From positions 1-30,102 of the forward strand of contig SKTQ01000318.1 in NCBI GenBank assembly GCA_007122505.1: a stretch of DNA of 30,102 bases. The letters run 5' to 3'. Under the pieces are notes generated by a model that did not search any database, was not told the DNA's origin, and worked only from the letters and a program-made list of their open reading frames with translations. The position numbers and the translations under genes were made by a program. This DNA is from Bacteroidales bacterium (GTDB lineage: Bacteria > Bacteroidota > Bacteroidia > Bacteroidales > UBA7960). The first letter of the stretch is position 1; each line of letters opens with the position of its first letter. Positions 9,602 to 18,788 of the stretch are shown piece after piece.

Positions 9602-12574
9602 ATGAAAAGGACGTTGTTTTTGAAAAGCTTTCTCATCTTAACAATAACCATATTATTGTTATGCAATGTTGGATATACCCGTGATTTTCCCATTGGGTTT
9701 TCTATGTTTAACCAGCGTAACCATCCCGAACTTGAGTGGAAAAGTGCTGAAACCAAACATTTCATCATCAGCTATCCTGCTCACCTTGCAGGTATTGAAG
9801 CACAGGCAGCCTCCATTGCTGAAGCAACGTATGAAGCCCTGTCAGAAAACATGGATGTTCGCTTTGATTACAAAATTCGAATCAATCTCAGTGATGAGGA
9901 TGAAATTATGAACGGATTTGCCGTGCCATTTCCGCGGGCTTATACCAATATCTGGGTGAACCTGAATCAGGTTGCAGAAGGTTGGAGCGGCAGGGAAAAG
10001 TGGTTGCGGACCGTGATTGCCCATGAACTGGCCCATATTTTTCATTTCGAAGCGGTAAAGTCAAATCTCAGGCTTCCCGGACTGCTTCCAACTGCGGCAG
10101 CCATGCCTGTTCCATGGACAGAAGGGGTTGCCCAATATTATACGGAACCCTGGCATGCCCTGCGGGGAGATCACTTATTGCGCCAGGCATTCTATGATGG
10201 CCGTCCATCCTATGAAGACGGCACCTCCATCAGAAACACTGCTTTGATGTATGCCGTTGGAAACGCTCAAATGCGTTATTTCTCCGCCGCTTATGGTGAC
10301 AGCCTGTTGCCGGAGATCCTTGCCCATCGTCAAAAAATCTTCGGGGGCCTGATTCGGGTACACAATTTCAACAGCGCATTCAAAGAAATAACCGGAAGGA
10401 CATTCAGTGATTTTGAGGACGAATGGAGAAGGCACAAAAACATTTACTATCACAGTCTTGCGGCAAAAATGGAGCGGAGCGATTCGCTTGGTGCAGATCC
10501 AGAAAAAATACCCGGCCTGTTCATCCAGGATGTGCAATACAGTCCGGATACCAGCATGATCGCGGTAATTTCGCTTGTTTCCTCCCAGCGGCCTTATCAG
10601 CAGTTGTCGGTGATCCAAAACGATTCTTTGCGTCGCAGAAATATTCTCCGGGAAGGCAGCTTCCTGTCGCCAGTAAGCTGGAGCCCCGATGGTGAACAGA
10701 TCGCTTATGCCGCACCTGCAAGGGGAACGCACGGGTCGATCCTCAATGATATCTATTTGATAAATGTCAATACAGGATCGCGCGAAAGGATCACCCATTC
10801 TGCAAGGGCCGCCTATCCTGTTTTTTCACCGGAAGGCTCGCGGTTATATTATGTTTTGAATGAGTCCGGAACGGGAAATGTTTTTACCATGGATCTCAGT
10901 ACAAGGGATACATCAAGGATAACACTCCACACCGGCGATGTGCAACTCGGCCGTTTGGCTATAAACCCTGAGGGTACACACCTCGCTTTCCTTCGCTTTG
11001 AAGCGGATGGTAGCCGCCACATTATTGTTCTCAATCTGGAAAACGGCGAGGAGCGAATCCTGACGGATGGTGATCACGACGACCGTCATCCGCTTTGGAG
11101 CCCCGATGGCAGCCTGCTGGCTTATACCAGCCTTCGCGACCATGTCCCCAATGTTTTCCTGTTGGACCCCTTTGCCGATCAACCCCGTGAAGAAAGAATC
11201 ACATCGCTGTTTGCAGGTGCCACAGCCCTGCAATGGTTGCCGCCTGATTCACTGCACGAAAATGGCAGGTTGGTCATAGCCACTTCAGACACCAAGCGCG
11301 ACAATGAGATATATATTATTGATGCCGGCAGAAGAAAAGATGAACCGGTTGTGGATATTAATCCGGCTTACACAAAATGGCTTACCCATAAGCCGCCCAG
11401 TGTGATTCCCACCAATGTGGCACCGGATGAAAGTCTGATTATCGATCGTTACGAATACAACTCCTGGAAGAATATCAGCCACGCAGCTACACTGCCTTTT
11501 CCCTATTTTACCAGCAGCGATGATTTCGGGCTTGGGGTGATATCGCTTTTCAGCGAGCCGCTATCCAAGCACATGTTCACGATGGCCGCTGCCGTTTCTT
11601 TCAGGGAATTTCGTGACAACAGCCTGTTTTTCTTCAGCTACACCAATAATCAGTTCAGCCCTTCCCTGAGTGTAAACCTGTATCATAACAGTTTCACCGG
11701 CAGGTTTTTTGAACGCGATTTCCTGGTAACGACCAATTCCGGCGCATACCTGCTGGCTACCCTTCCCCGCGACTGGATCAACAATACCTTTGTGAGCTCA
11801 ACACTTTATGGTCGTCTCAGATACGAATATACCGATGCCAACAGGTTCTGGGAAGAAGAACCCGGTTTCTTTTCTGATACTCCACAAGACGGCTGGCAGC
11901 AGGATTTCCGGCTGGGATTGCGGTTGGGAAAGCAAAAACCTTATGCCCACAATTTAATCCATCCCCTGGCAGGATGGGGTTTTGATGCCAGAATAACAGC
12001 TGCCACCAGGATGTTGGGTGGTGAAACAGAATATATCCGGCCCGACGTTCAGGCTTACAGAATACTACCCGGCGGAGGTAGCAACCGTTTTTTTCTCTAT
12101 GGCAGAGCTATCGCACAATGGGGTGATGCCTTTCCCCAGGACTATATAGGCCTCAGCAGGTATGATGATATCCGGTTTGGCGACATGTTGCCCGGTCTGG
12201 ACTTTTTATATACCGACACCGAAAGGGTTCGTGGATACCGTGATTATGCTGTCGGTGATCGCTTGCTATTTGGTACTCTGGAATACAGGATGCCATTCAT
12301 GGAGAGTTTGCAAACCCGGATTTTGGGTTTGGTATCTCTGGGGCGCACAAGTTTAACGGCCTTCATTGATGGGGGTCTGGTATGGAGTGATGATTTCTTG
12401 CCCGGCGATGATGTAGTGAAAAGGGCCGGAACCGGATTAGAACTGAAAAACGTTATCAGTATCGGTGGACTGCAACTGGTGCACAGTCTGGGAGCTGCGC
12501 AGTCTGTCAGGGAAATGGGACGCGATAAGGATGTTGAGGTATATTACAGGGTCCGGGCTGTCATTCCTTTCTGA
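9602..12574 (+). CDS. HExxH metallopeptidase / PD40 beta-propeller / outer-membrane barrel fusion
   Basis: 990 residues with a signal peptide (about 1-27). The first third resembles peptidase-MA-like gluzincins: HELAH supplies His141, Glu142 and His145, and Glu174 in WTEGVAQYY fits the third zinc ligand. Four TolB/PD40-type propeller repeats follow, at about 356 (WSPDGEQIAY), 403 (FSPEGSRLYY), 450 (NPEGTHLAF) and 495 (WSPDGSLLAY). From about residue 630 the protein is alternating amphipathic strands. Its end is like Omp85/D15 surface-antigen barrels (GYRDYAVGDRLLFGTLEYR, FIDGG, terminal Phe). Parts of this architecture occur in proteins usually annotated as TolB-like. The inferred topology is a periplasmic peptidase and propeller anchored by a C-terminal outer-membrane barrel. 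It is probably co-transcribed with the S9 peptidase upstream, which suggests shared work in peptide processing. The substrate is unknown. Confidence 0.75.
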   Translation: MKRTLFLKSFLILTITILLLCNVGYTRDFPIGFSMFNQRNHPELEWKSAETKHFIISYPAHLAGIEAQAASIAEATYEALSENMDVRFDYKIRINLSDEDEIMNGFAVPFPRAYTNIWVNLNQVAEGWSGREKWLRTVIAHELAHIFHFEAVKSNLRLPGLLPTAAAMPVPWTEGVAQYYTEPWHALRGDHLLRQAFYDGRPSYEDGTSIRNTALMYAVGNAQMRYFSAAYGDSLLPEILAHRQKIFGGLIRVHNFNSAFKEITGRTFSDFEDEWRRHKNIYYHSLAAKMERSDSLGADPEKIPGLFIQDVQYSPDTSMIAVISLVSSQRPYQQLSVIQNDSLRRRNILREGSFLSPVSWSPDGEQIAYAAPARGTHGSILNDIYLINVNTGSRERITHSARAAYPVFSPEGSRLYYVLNESGTGNVFTMDLSTRDTSRITLHTGDVQLGRLAINPEGTHLAFLRFEADGSRHIIVLNLENGEERILTDGDHDDRHPLWSPDGSLLAYTSLRDHVPNVFLLDPFADQPREERITSLFAGATALQWLPPDSLHENGRLVIATSDTKRDNEIYIIDAGRRKDEPVVDINPAYTKWLTHKPPSVIPTNVAPDESLIIDRYEYNSWKNISHAATLPFPYFTSSDDFGLGVISLFSEPLSKHMFTMAAAVSFREFRDNSLFFFSYTNNQFSPSLSVNLYHNSFTGRFFERDFLVTTNSGAYLLATLPRDWINNTFVSSTLYGRLRYEYTDANRFWEEEPGFFSDTPQDGWQQDFRLGLRLGKQKPYAHNLIHPLAGWGFDARITAATRMLGGETEYIRPDVQAYRILPGGGSNRFFLYGRAIAQWGDAFPQDYIGLSRYDDIRFGDMLPGLDFLYTDTERVRGYRDYAVGDRLLFGTLEYRMPFMESLQTRILGLVSLGRTSLTAFIDGGLVWSDDFLPGDDVVKRAGTGLELKNVISIGGLQLVHSLGAAQSVREMGRDKDVEVYYRVRAVIPF

Positions 12575-12613
12575 TGCCATCTTCAAAAACTCCATTTAAT
12601 TTTTTTTACCGGT

Positions 12614-12641
12614 ACTAAGGGTAAACGCATATATGGTTGTC
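12614..12641 (+). promoter_or_regulatory. ECF-sigma promoter copy before the sigma factor gene (autoregulation)
   Basis: ACTAAGGGTAA (GGGTAA at 12619-12624) is followed after 13 bases by TGTC (12638-12641), then an AT-rich stretch. Transcription would begin about 20 bases before the ATG at 12669. The element is the same as at three other sites in the window, implying that the sigma factor activates its own gene. Confidence 0.7.
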
Positions 12642-12668
12642 TGAATATAAATGGGCAATTGGTAAAGG

Positions 12669-13241
12669 ATGGAAGAGAGTAACCGTCGTTTTATTGAAGG
12701 TTTGCGTGCAGGCGACAGGCAGATTTTTGCAGAGATTTTTGAATCTTTTTATGCGCCGCTTTGCCGCTATGCCGTGCAGCGTGTCTATTCCGAAGAAATT
12801 TCCGAAGAAATTGTTCAGGATATTTTTGTGAAACTGTGGATCAAAAGAAAAGAGCTGGATGTGCAAACATCACTCAAGGCTTATCTATACAGAACCACAT
12901 TAAACAGAATCATCAATCACAAAAAACATAATGATGTAAAAGCCGCACATCAGCGGTATGCAATGGCAACAGCAGCCATCACCGCAGAACCTTCATCAGG
13001 CGTTGCAGAAAAAGAGATCATGATGCTTGCCGCCAAAGCGGTTGCAGCCATGCCTGAGAAAAGAAGAAGGGTTTATGAGCTTAGCAGAAAGGAAGGCCTG
13101 AAATATGCAGAAATAGCGGATGCAATGGGAATATCTGTTAAAACCGTTGAAGCACACTTGTCGGCCGCTCTTGAGCACATGCGAAAACATCTGAGGGATT
13201 ATTTGCCCATTTGTTTTTTATTGATGATGAATTATCTGTAG
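12669..13241 (+). CDS. FecI-like ECF RNA polymerase sigma factor
   Basis: 190 residues, the normal length for Bacteroidota ECF sigma factors. Sigma region 2 spans about 18-85 (FESFYAPLCRYAVQRV, EIVQDIFVKLW, SLKAYLYRTTLNRIINHKK). Sigma region 4 spans about 120-175, with PEKRRRVYELSRKEGLKYAE and the helix-turn-helix MGISVKTVEAHLSAAL. It recruits core RNA polymerase to specific promoters and is held inactive by an anti-sigma factor, here the FecR protein of the next gene. The ATG at 12669 lies just downstream of a promoter element that recurs before fecR and two giant T9SS genes, so those are its likely targets. The C-terminal tail is unusually hydrophobic (YLPICFLLMMNYL). The call as ECF sigma factor is secure; the signal it answers is unknown. 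Confidence 0.93.
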   Translation: MEESNRRFIEGLRAGDRQIFAEIFESFYAPLCRYAVQRVYSEEISEEIVQDIFVKLWIKRKELDVQTSLKAYLYRTTLNRIINHKKHNDVKAAHQRYAMATAAITAEPSSGVAEKEIMMLAAKAVAAMPEKRRRVYELSRKEGLKYAEIADAMGISVKTVEAHLSAALEHMRKHLRDYLPICFLLMMNYL

Positions 13242-13283
13242 CTTGATTGATGAGTTTTCCTGATTTTAAAAATTGAAACAGGG

Positions 13284-13311
13284 AATAAGGGTAAGCCATC
13301 CATGAACTGTC
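13284..13311 (+). promoter_or_regulatory. ECF-sigma promoter copy between the sigma and FecR genes
   Basis: AATAAGGGTAA (GGGTAA at 13289-13294) is followed after 13 bases by TGTC (13308-13311), with an AT-rich stretch beyond and the fecR ATG at 13339. The match to the element before the sigma gene is exact in the GGGTAA box, the spacing and TGTC. It would give the anti-sigma operon its own sigma-dependent start. Confidence 0.68.
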
Positions 13312-13338
13312 AGATAATATAGAAATTGACTAAGAAGC

Positions 13339-14355
13339 ATGAAATCGAATTTTGATTATAAGGTATTGATTACAAGATTTTTATCCGGTGAGGCTAAGCC
13401 GGAAGAAAAGCTTGAACTCGATAAATGGCTTGCCCAATCGGAGGAAAACCGTTCCCTGTTCAAGGAATTTGAGGCTGTATGGGATATCACACCCGGAATG
13501 GCAGAAAACATCCGTTTCGATACCAGGTCAGCCTGGGAAAAAGTAGAGCTGGAATTAGACAAATTGGATGATATTCAGAAAAGTGATGATCATACGGTGC
13601 GTAAGCCCAAAATCAGATCAATAAGAAAGACATTTTTTCAGTTTTCTGCTGCCGCTGCCATTCTTCTTATGATCGTGTCCCTCGTAATGTTTTTTCTTCC
13701 TAAGGATATTGAAATGGTTGCAGTTTATGCTGAAACCACGGAATCTGCCGAATACATTCTGCCTGATGGCAGCAGCATTGCAATGCAAGCCGGTGCAACC
13801 ATAACCTATCCGCGTTCTTTTCAGCGAAACCTTCGTGAAGTGACGCTTACCGGAAACGCCTATTTTGATGTAGCTGCCAATGACCTGCCTTTCATTGTCA
13901 GAAAGGAAGGTGCCAGCGTTTTGGTTCTGGGGACATCTTTTTATATCGCCCGCAACGAAGCTAATCCCGCGATCCTTGAAGTCTCAGTGGTAAGCGGAAG
14001 CGTTAGACTGCAATCGTCCGAAATGGAGTCTTTGAGTGTTGATTTAACTGCCGGTAAACGGGCCACTTTTGATCAGGTCAATCAATCCATTGAACAGGAA
14101 CAGATCGGAAATATGAACTTCCTGGCATGGAAAACGGGAGTTCTGGAATTTAATGACGATCCGTTAGACTATGTTTTTAGTATCCTGGAAAGAAATTACA
14201 AAATCAATATTGAAAATTATGCAGACCTTACCGGGATGAAACTAACAGGAAGGTTTGTTGATGAAGACCTCGAGGATGTTTTCCGGGCAATTGCAATGAT
14301 TTTTGATCTGAAAATTGAGATTCATGCAGAACAAGTGTATATTCAAAAACCTTAA
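13339..14355 (+). CDS. FecR-type anti-sigma factor
   Basis: 338 residues. The cytoplasmic N-terminal part (about 1-95) is the anti-sigma region (ITRFLSGEAKPEEKLELDKWL, then a conserved AVWDIT-like stretch). One transmembrane helix follows at about 100-119 (FSAAAAILLMIVSLVMFFL). The periplasmic FecR domain spans about 125-245 (AEYILPDGSSIAMQAGATITYP, REVTLTGNAYFDVA, PFIVRKEGASVLVLGTSFYI). A C-terminal DUF4974-like module (about 262-338, VLEFNDDPLDYVFSILERNYKI ... YIQKP) completes the standard Bacteroidota layout. FecR proteins sit in the inner membrane, bind the sigma factor and release it when an outer-membrane transducer touches the periplasmic part. Here the following gene supplies an outer-membrane protein with an STN domain, the class of domain that normally makes this contact. 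Confidence 0.92.
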   Translation: MKSNFDYKVLITRFLSGEAKPEEKLELDKWLAQSEENRSLFKEFEAVWDITPGMAENIRFDTRSAWEKVELELDKLDDIQKSDDHTVRKPKIRSIRKTFFQFSAAAAILLMIVSLVMFFLPKDIEMVAVYAETTESAEYILPDGSSIAMQAGATITYPRSFQRNLREVTLTGNAYFDVAANDLPFIVRKEGASVLVLGTSFYIARNEANPAILEVSVVSGSVRLQSSEMESLSVDLTAGKRATFDQVNQSIEQEQIGNMNFLAWKTGVLEFNDDPLDYVFSILERNYKINIENYADLTGMKLTGRFVDEDLEDVFRAIAMIFDLKIEIHAEQVYIQKP

Positions 14356-14436
14356 TTTTTTCCGGTTCGTGTTTCGAACATCTCTATGTGTACATGTGTT
14401 TTAATGGTCATGTAAACAAAAACTTTGTAAATCAGA

Positions 14437-15702
14437 ATGTTTGGGGCCAAAATTCTTCATTTTCGCAGTTTTGCGATCATTTTTCTGATCCTCTTTTGGA
14501 GCCATTCCCTGCTACAGGGCAGCCAAACGAATGATAGCGGTCCCGTTATTTCATTTTCTGCAGAAAACCAATCTGTTGGCACTATCCTTAACAGGTTGGT
14601 TTTGGAACATGGCATGAGTCTGACTTTTACCTCTTCTGACCCTGATTTCGGAAGGACAATAACTTACAGTGCTACGGATAAGCCGGCAAGTCAGATTCTG
14701 AGTGAGATACTTGCCCTGATTGGTTATGAATATTCAAGGGTGGGCAATCAAATGGTTGTTCACAGATCTGCCCAATACGTTAGTTCCGGTGCGCAGGGAA
14801 CAGCAGTTCATACGAATCCTCCGGATACCATCATTAAGATCGTAGAAGTGCCTGTGATTGTTACAGACACAGTAGTTATTCGCGATACAATCGTGCAGGT
14901 TCGGTACCGCCAGTCGCTTAGCACCGGTGTCCGGCCGTTAATTGCATCACGGTCTGTGCTTTCCCGAAGACAGATCAGGGAAGAAAACTGGACGGTTTCC
15001 ATCGCTTACGGGCAGATGGTTGCAGGTTTTCAAAATAAGAATCTACCGGTAGCCAATCCAGATCTGGATGATGTGCGCCGCGCAGAATCTTTTTCAGCAA
15101 GTAATATGGGACTAACTGCGGCCGTGAATTACAAAACCGGAGCACTGCGTGTGGGCGGTGGGTTGTCGCTGAATAGCCACGCGAATCCTTTTAACTATGC
15201 TGAGCTCTATACCACCGGAGGTTTCTTCCGGATCGACACCCTCGATGCATTTTTTACAATCATCAACGGGGAGCAGATATGGACATATGTGACCGATTCT
15301 GTATATATACCCCTGGAATCGCAGGAAATCATGATTGAACGGACAAATCGCCTGGGGTTACTGGAACTGCAACTGGGTCTGTCATACGATGTTTACGTCA
15401 GCGAAGACATTACGTTTTTTCTTAATGGTGGTGTCAATATGGGCACACCTCTTTGGATAAACGGAGTGTCAATTTTTGACCGGGAAGGATATCCATCCGG
15501 TTCTATGGGCCGGGATGATTTGAATACATGGTTGCTGGGTTACCAATTGGGACTTGGTGTTAAAACCAGGATAAACAACCAGGCCGACCTGGTTCTTGGT
15601 AGTCAATACAAAAGATATATTAACGAATTGTATCCGGATCACCCTATTGAAAGACGCCTGCATGGCGTTGCCATTCAACTGGGTATCATATATTACCTCT
15701 AA
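14437..15702 (+). CDS. STN-domain outer-membrane beta-barrel protein, candidate signal transducer
   Basis: 421 residues. A signal peptide covers about 1-28 (FAIIFLILFW). An STN (secretin/TonB short N-terminal) domain covers about 34-108: ISFSAENQSVGTILNRLV, then a TITYSATDKPASQILSEIL pattern, ending YSRVGNQMVVHRS. A Pro/Thr/Ile/Val-rich linker with repeated DT(I/V)V units covers about 126-158. The C-terminal 240 residues are alternating beta strands typical of a small outer-membrane barrel (WTVSIAYGQMVAGF, LRVGGGLSLN, LELQLGLSYDVYV, GYQLGLGVKTRIN, GVAIQLGIIYYL). TonB-dependent transducers that pair with FecR carry STN plus a plug and a 22-strand barrel of more than 600 residues; this protein has no plug and a far smaller barrel. 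Position directly after fecR suggests it signals to FecR. That function is inferred from context. Confidence 0.75.
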   Translation: MFGAKILHFRSFAIIFLILFWSHSLLQGSQTNDSGPVISFSAENQSVGTILNRLVLEHGMSLTFTSSDPDFGRTITYSATDKPASQILSEILALIGYEYSRVGNQMVVHRSAQYVSSGAQGTAVHTNPPDTIIKIVEVPVIVTDTVVIRDTIVQVRYRQSLSTGVRPLIASRSVLSRRQIREENWTVSIAYGQMVAGFQNKNLPVANPDLDDVRRAESFSASNMGLTAAVNYKTGALRVGGGLSLNSHANPFNYAELYTTGGFFRIDTLDAFFTIINGEQIWTYVTDSVYIPLESQEIMIERTNRLGLLELQLGLSYDVYVSEDITFFLNGGVNMGTPLWINGVSIFDREGYPSGSMGRDDLNTWLLGYQLGLGVKTRINNQADLVLGSQYKRYINELYPDHPIERRLHGVAIQLGIIYYL

Positions 15703-15707
15703 CTGCA

Positions 15708-18698
15708 ATGAGCGCTCTCCGGGAAAATATTCGCAAATCTATAAACCTGTTGTATGCAGGATTATGGATAGTATTTCTGTTTTTCCCTTACACTGTTTCT
15801 CCAAGTGAGGTATTTGTTGGCGGGACACTGCAGTCAAATGCCACATGGACAGCCGGCAATACTTACGTGGTGGTTGAAACCGTCATTATTCCTTCGCAGA
15901 TCAGGCTTGATATTGAAGCGGGGGCCACCGTAAAGTTTAATCAGTTCAGCGGGATGTTTGTGGATGGCGGACAGTTACACATTTCGGGAGCACCAAACGA
16001 TAGTGTGTATTTTATTCCCAACCATCAGGCCAATGACTCATGGTTCTGGAACGGAATCACACTCAGTTCGATTGGCGAGCCGGATCAGGTGCACATTGAA
16101 TACGCAGGCATACGTCATGCACAACATGGTATAAGGGGCTCATCAAGCGATTATGTATTGATCCGGCATTCAAATATCAGCAATCACCTGACTGCGGGGC
16201 TATTGCTGGAAAACAGTTCGGATTGGCATATCACGGATAACAAGATCGCTAACAACCTTCGGGGCATTGAAATATCAGCTTCAGGAAATGGCAACAGTGC
16301 CTCCGGTAACCATATCATGAGAAACAACCTCAGCAATGAGGATATCAATATTTTCCTGCAAAGCATCGATCATGCCACTGCCGATAATAACCTCTTTGAG
16401 CGCAATCTGTTACAAAGTGCAGGAAATGGGATATGGTTGTTTTCAACCTCCCATGGTGTTTCAGGAGGGACTTCCATCAGTCATAACTTTATAATCAATA
16501 ACGGTACCGGAAACGGTGGTCATGGCCTTATACTTTCTGTAAAAGGTGTTACGGTAAACAATAATATATTCTGGAACAACAGTTCGGCAGTTGATTTTAC
16601 CAATGCACAACAGGTTACATTTTTCAACAATAATATTTACCACAATAATAAAGGTATAACCATCAGAAATAATTCAGACGACATCCATCTTTACCATAAT
16701 ACACTTACTGCCAATAAAAATGATTTCCTGAGTTTTCAGTCTGAAGGTGACATAGATTTCAACAATAATAATGTGTTTGATTATAATGATGGAGCTGAGG
16801 GTATTATTAAGAACCTGACTGCGGTAGATATTCATATTACTGACAACTTCTGGGGTACAACAAATGACAGCATCATTAACAGGCTGATGTACCATGCTCC
16901 GAATGATCCTGATCTCGGGGAATTGATTTACGAACCGTTTCTTGAACAACCCGATCCGGATGCACCCGTTTCGGCGCCTTCTCATGTGGTCAGGAAAAAC
17001 ATCAACAATCAGACAAGAATTGAATGGAGAAGCAATCCCGAAGCGGATGTGATTGGATACCGTCTATATTATGGTTCTTTTGCAGATTATCAGTTTGATC
17101 AATCTGTTGAAGACCTGATCACCGATACCGTTTACGTTTTCGTTTTGCCGGAAGGGGCCAGAGTGGCTGTGACTGCCGTCATCAATGAAGATCAGGGTGC
17201 CAGCGATCAACTGGCAGGACTGGAAAGTCCATTTGCATTTGCCGTGCATTATCCATTCGCCGGTGAAGACAAATTCATCTGCTCCACCCAACCCCTTTTG
17301 AACATTCAGGAAAGCAATGTTCCGGCCGGCATTGACAGCCTGTTGTGGCAAACCAGTGGCGATGGGGCATTCAGCAACCCCAGGATCGTCAGACCTGTAT
17401 ATTTCCCCGGACACCATGACCGGGCATCCGGTGAAGTAGTGCTTCGATTGACCGCATTTTCCAATGGACAAGCTTTGGCTGATTCCATGTTGCTTGGCAT
17501 TGATCCGGTACCGGAAATATTTGCAGGCCCAAATACAATTATATCCCCCGGCGATCAGTATATGACTGATCCGGCCACAGCACTGCATGCAGGGCAGGTG
17601 CTCTGGACCTCAGGCGGAGATGGATTTTTTACAGAGCCTGATAGTCTGCACACTGCATATGTACCTGGTCCTGATGACATTGCTCTGGGATCCGTAACCC
17701 TTACACTTATCGGTTTTGCAGATCATTGCAATGATGTATCCCACACCATGACGCTGAAAATCCAGGAAACACACAGCGTATCCGGCCGGTTGTGGGCAAG
17801 CAATGCAAGAATACCCTACAACCCCGTAATTGCTGTGCGGTTTTCCGGGCCCGGAGGATTTCCAACCCGCAGTATTACCTATACCGACCAAACCGGACAT
17901 TTTGAGTTTGATGCCCTGTTCAAAGGAACATACGTGTTTTTTGCCCCTTCTGATACTTTGCAATATGCTGAATTTGTCCCGTCTTACCACGTCTGGCATA
18001 GCCGCTGGCAGGATGCCTATCTGCATACCATCAACGGAGATACCTATGAACTGGATATCCGCCTGAATCAATTACCGGTTTCATTACCCAAAGGGGAGGG
18101 GAGTATCAGCGGAATCTTTGAGATGTCTGATCTGCATCCCGCTGATATCCAAATTTTGTGCAATCCATGGTTTTCTGATGCTAACAGGCCATTTTGCTCT
18201 GAAGGTCTTTCCAATGTTTCTATATTGCTTTTTGGAGAAAGCCGCCGTCTTTTATACAGACATACATTGACAGACGCAACCGGAAAATTTTCATTCACAG
18301 ATCTGCCTTATGGCAACTATATTCTTGAAGCAGAGTTTGCCGGCTACGAATCCAACTCATCACCTCTGATAAGTCTGATGCCCGGCCAGGAAACAATCTC
18401 CGGAGTTCAGCTCATTATTGCCGATAATTATAAAATAGAGATTCATTTGCCTGATAAACATCAATTTGAGTCACAAATCAGCCATGCATTCCCAAATCCA
18501 AATCACGGGCAGTTTCATGTCAATGGGTTAAACATGGAAGATGTGGTCACCATTTACAACCATCATGGCCAATTGATTAAAAGTAAAACAGCCGGCCAGC
18601 AGAACCTGTATTTTGACCTTCCGGCAAAAGGCCTGCATTTTATCGTTATCCGCAGAGAAAACACCTTGCCTATTGTCGAGAAAATGTTGATTTACTGA
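15708..18698 (+). CDS. Parallel beta-helix T9SS surface protein
   Basis: 996 residues, starting 5 bases after the STN/barrel stop, so almost certainly co-translated with it. A hydrophobic export signal lies at about 13-30. Residues about 80-400 are Asn-rich right-handed parallel beta-helix coils (SDWHITDNKIANNLRGIEIS, VTVNNNIFWNNSSAVDF, VTFFNNNIYHNNKGITIRNN), the NosD/pectate-lyase-like fold. Next come a fibronectin type III-like module (about 425-505, WRSNPEADVIGYRLYYG) and two tandem Ig-like modules (about 515-690) with the W-TSG(D/G)G-F pattern. Two carboxypeptidase-regulatory-like modules (about 695-785 and 800-905) precede a T9SS type A sorting domain (about 925-996, AFPNPNHGQFHV ... KGLHFIVIRRE). 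No lyase catalytic residues can be recognised, so a binding or structural role is as likely as glycan cleavage. It has no ECF promoter of its own and would share the fecR transcript. Confidence 0.82.
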   Translation: MSALRENIRKSINLLYAGLWIVFLFFPYTVSPSEVFVGGTLQSNATWTAGNTYVVVETVIIPSQIRLDIEAGATVKFNQFSGMFVDGGQLHISGAPNDSVYFIPNHQANDSWFWNGITLSSIGEPDQVHIEYAGIRHAQHGIRGSSSDYVLIRHSNISNHLTAGLLLENSSDWHITDNKIANNLRGIEISASGNGNSASGNHIMRNNLSNEDINIFLQSIDHATADNNLFERNLLQSAGNGIWLFSTSHGVSGGTSISHNFIINNGTGNGGHGLILSVKGVTVNNNIFWNNSSAVDFTNAQQVTFFNNNIYHNNKGITIRNNSDDIHLYHNTLTANKNDFLSFQSEGDIDFNNNNVFDYNDGAEGIIKNLTAVDIHITDNFWGTTNDSIINRLMYHAPNDPDLGELIYEPFLEQPDPDAPVSAPSHVVRKNINNQTRIEWRSNPEADVIGYRLYYGSFADYQFDQSVEDLITDTVYVFVLPEGARVAVTAVINEDQGASDQLAGLESPFAFAVHYPFAGEDKFICSTQPLLNIQESNVPAGIDSLLWQTSGDGAFSNPRIVRPVYFPGHHDRASGEVVLRLTAFSNGQALADSMLLGIDPVPEIFAGPNTIISPGDQYMTDPATALHAGQVLWTSGGDGFFTEPDSLHTAYVPGPDDIALGSVTLTLIGFADHCNDVSHTMTLKIQETHSVSGRLWASNARIPYNPVIAVRFSGPGGFPTRSITYTDQTGHFEFDALFKGTYVFFAPSDTLQYAEFVPSYHVWHSRWQDAYLHTINGDTYELDIRLNQLPVSLPKGEGSISGIFEMSDLHPADIQILCNPWFSDANRPFCSEGLSNVSILLFGESRRLLYRHTLTDATGKFSFTDLPYGNYILEAEFAGYESNSSPLISLMPGQETISGVQLIIADNYKIEIHLPDKHQFESQISHAFPNPNHGQFHVNGLNMEDVVTIYNHHGQLIKSKTAGQQNLYFDLPAKGLHFIVIRRENTLPIVEKMLIY

Positions 18699-18788
18699 CC
18701 AGGCTTACGAAATTACCCCCTCTTGCATTCCCATAATAATGGTTTTTCTTATCGTAAAACATTCCGGTATTTATAATAATTCTGTCAT

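Noticed and set aside
14365..14379. Small hairpin GTTCG-TGTTT-CGAAC after fecR
   Set aside because: Only five base pairs, with no T run after it. It is unlikely to terminate transcription between fecR and the STN/barrel gene.
15708..18698. Calling the beta-helix protein a polysaccharide lyase
   Set aside because: The fold is shared by lyases, NosD-like and structural proteins, and no catalytic residues could be identified from the sequence.
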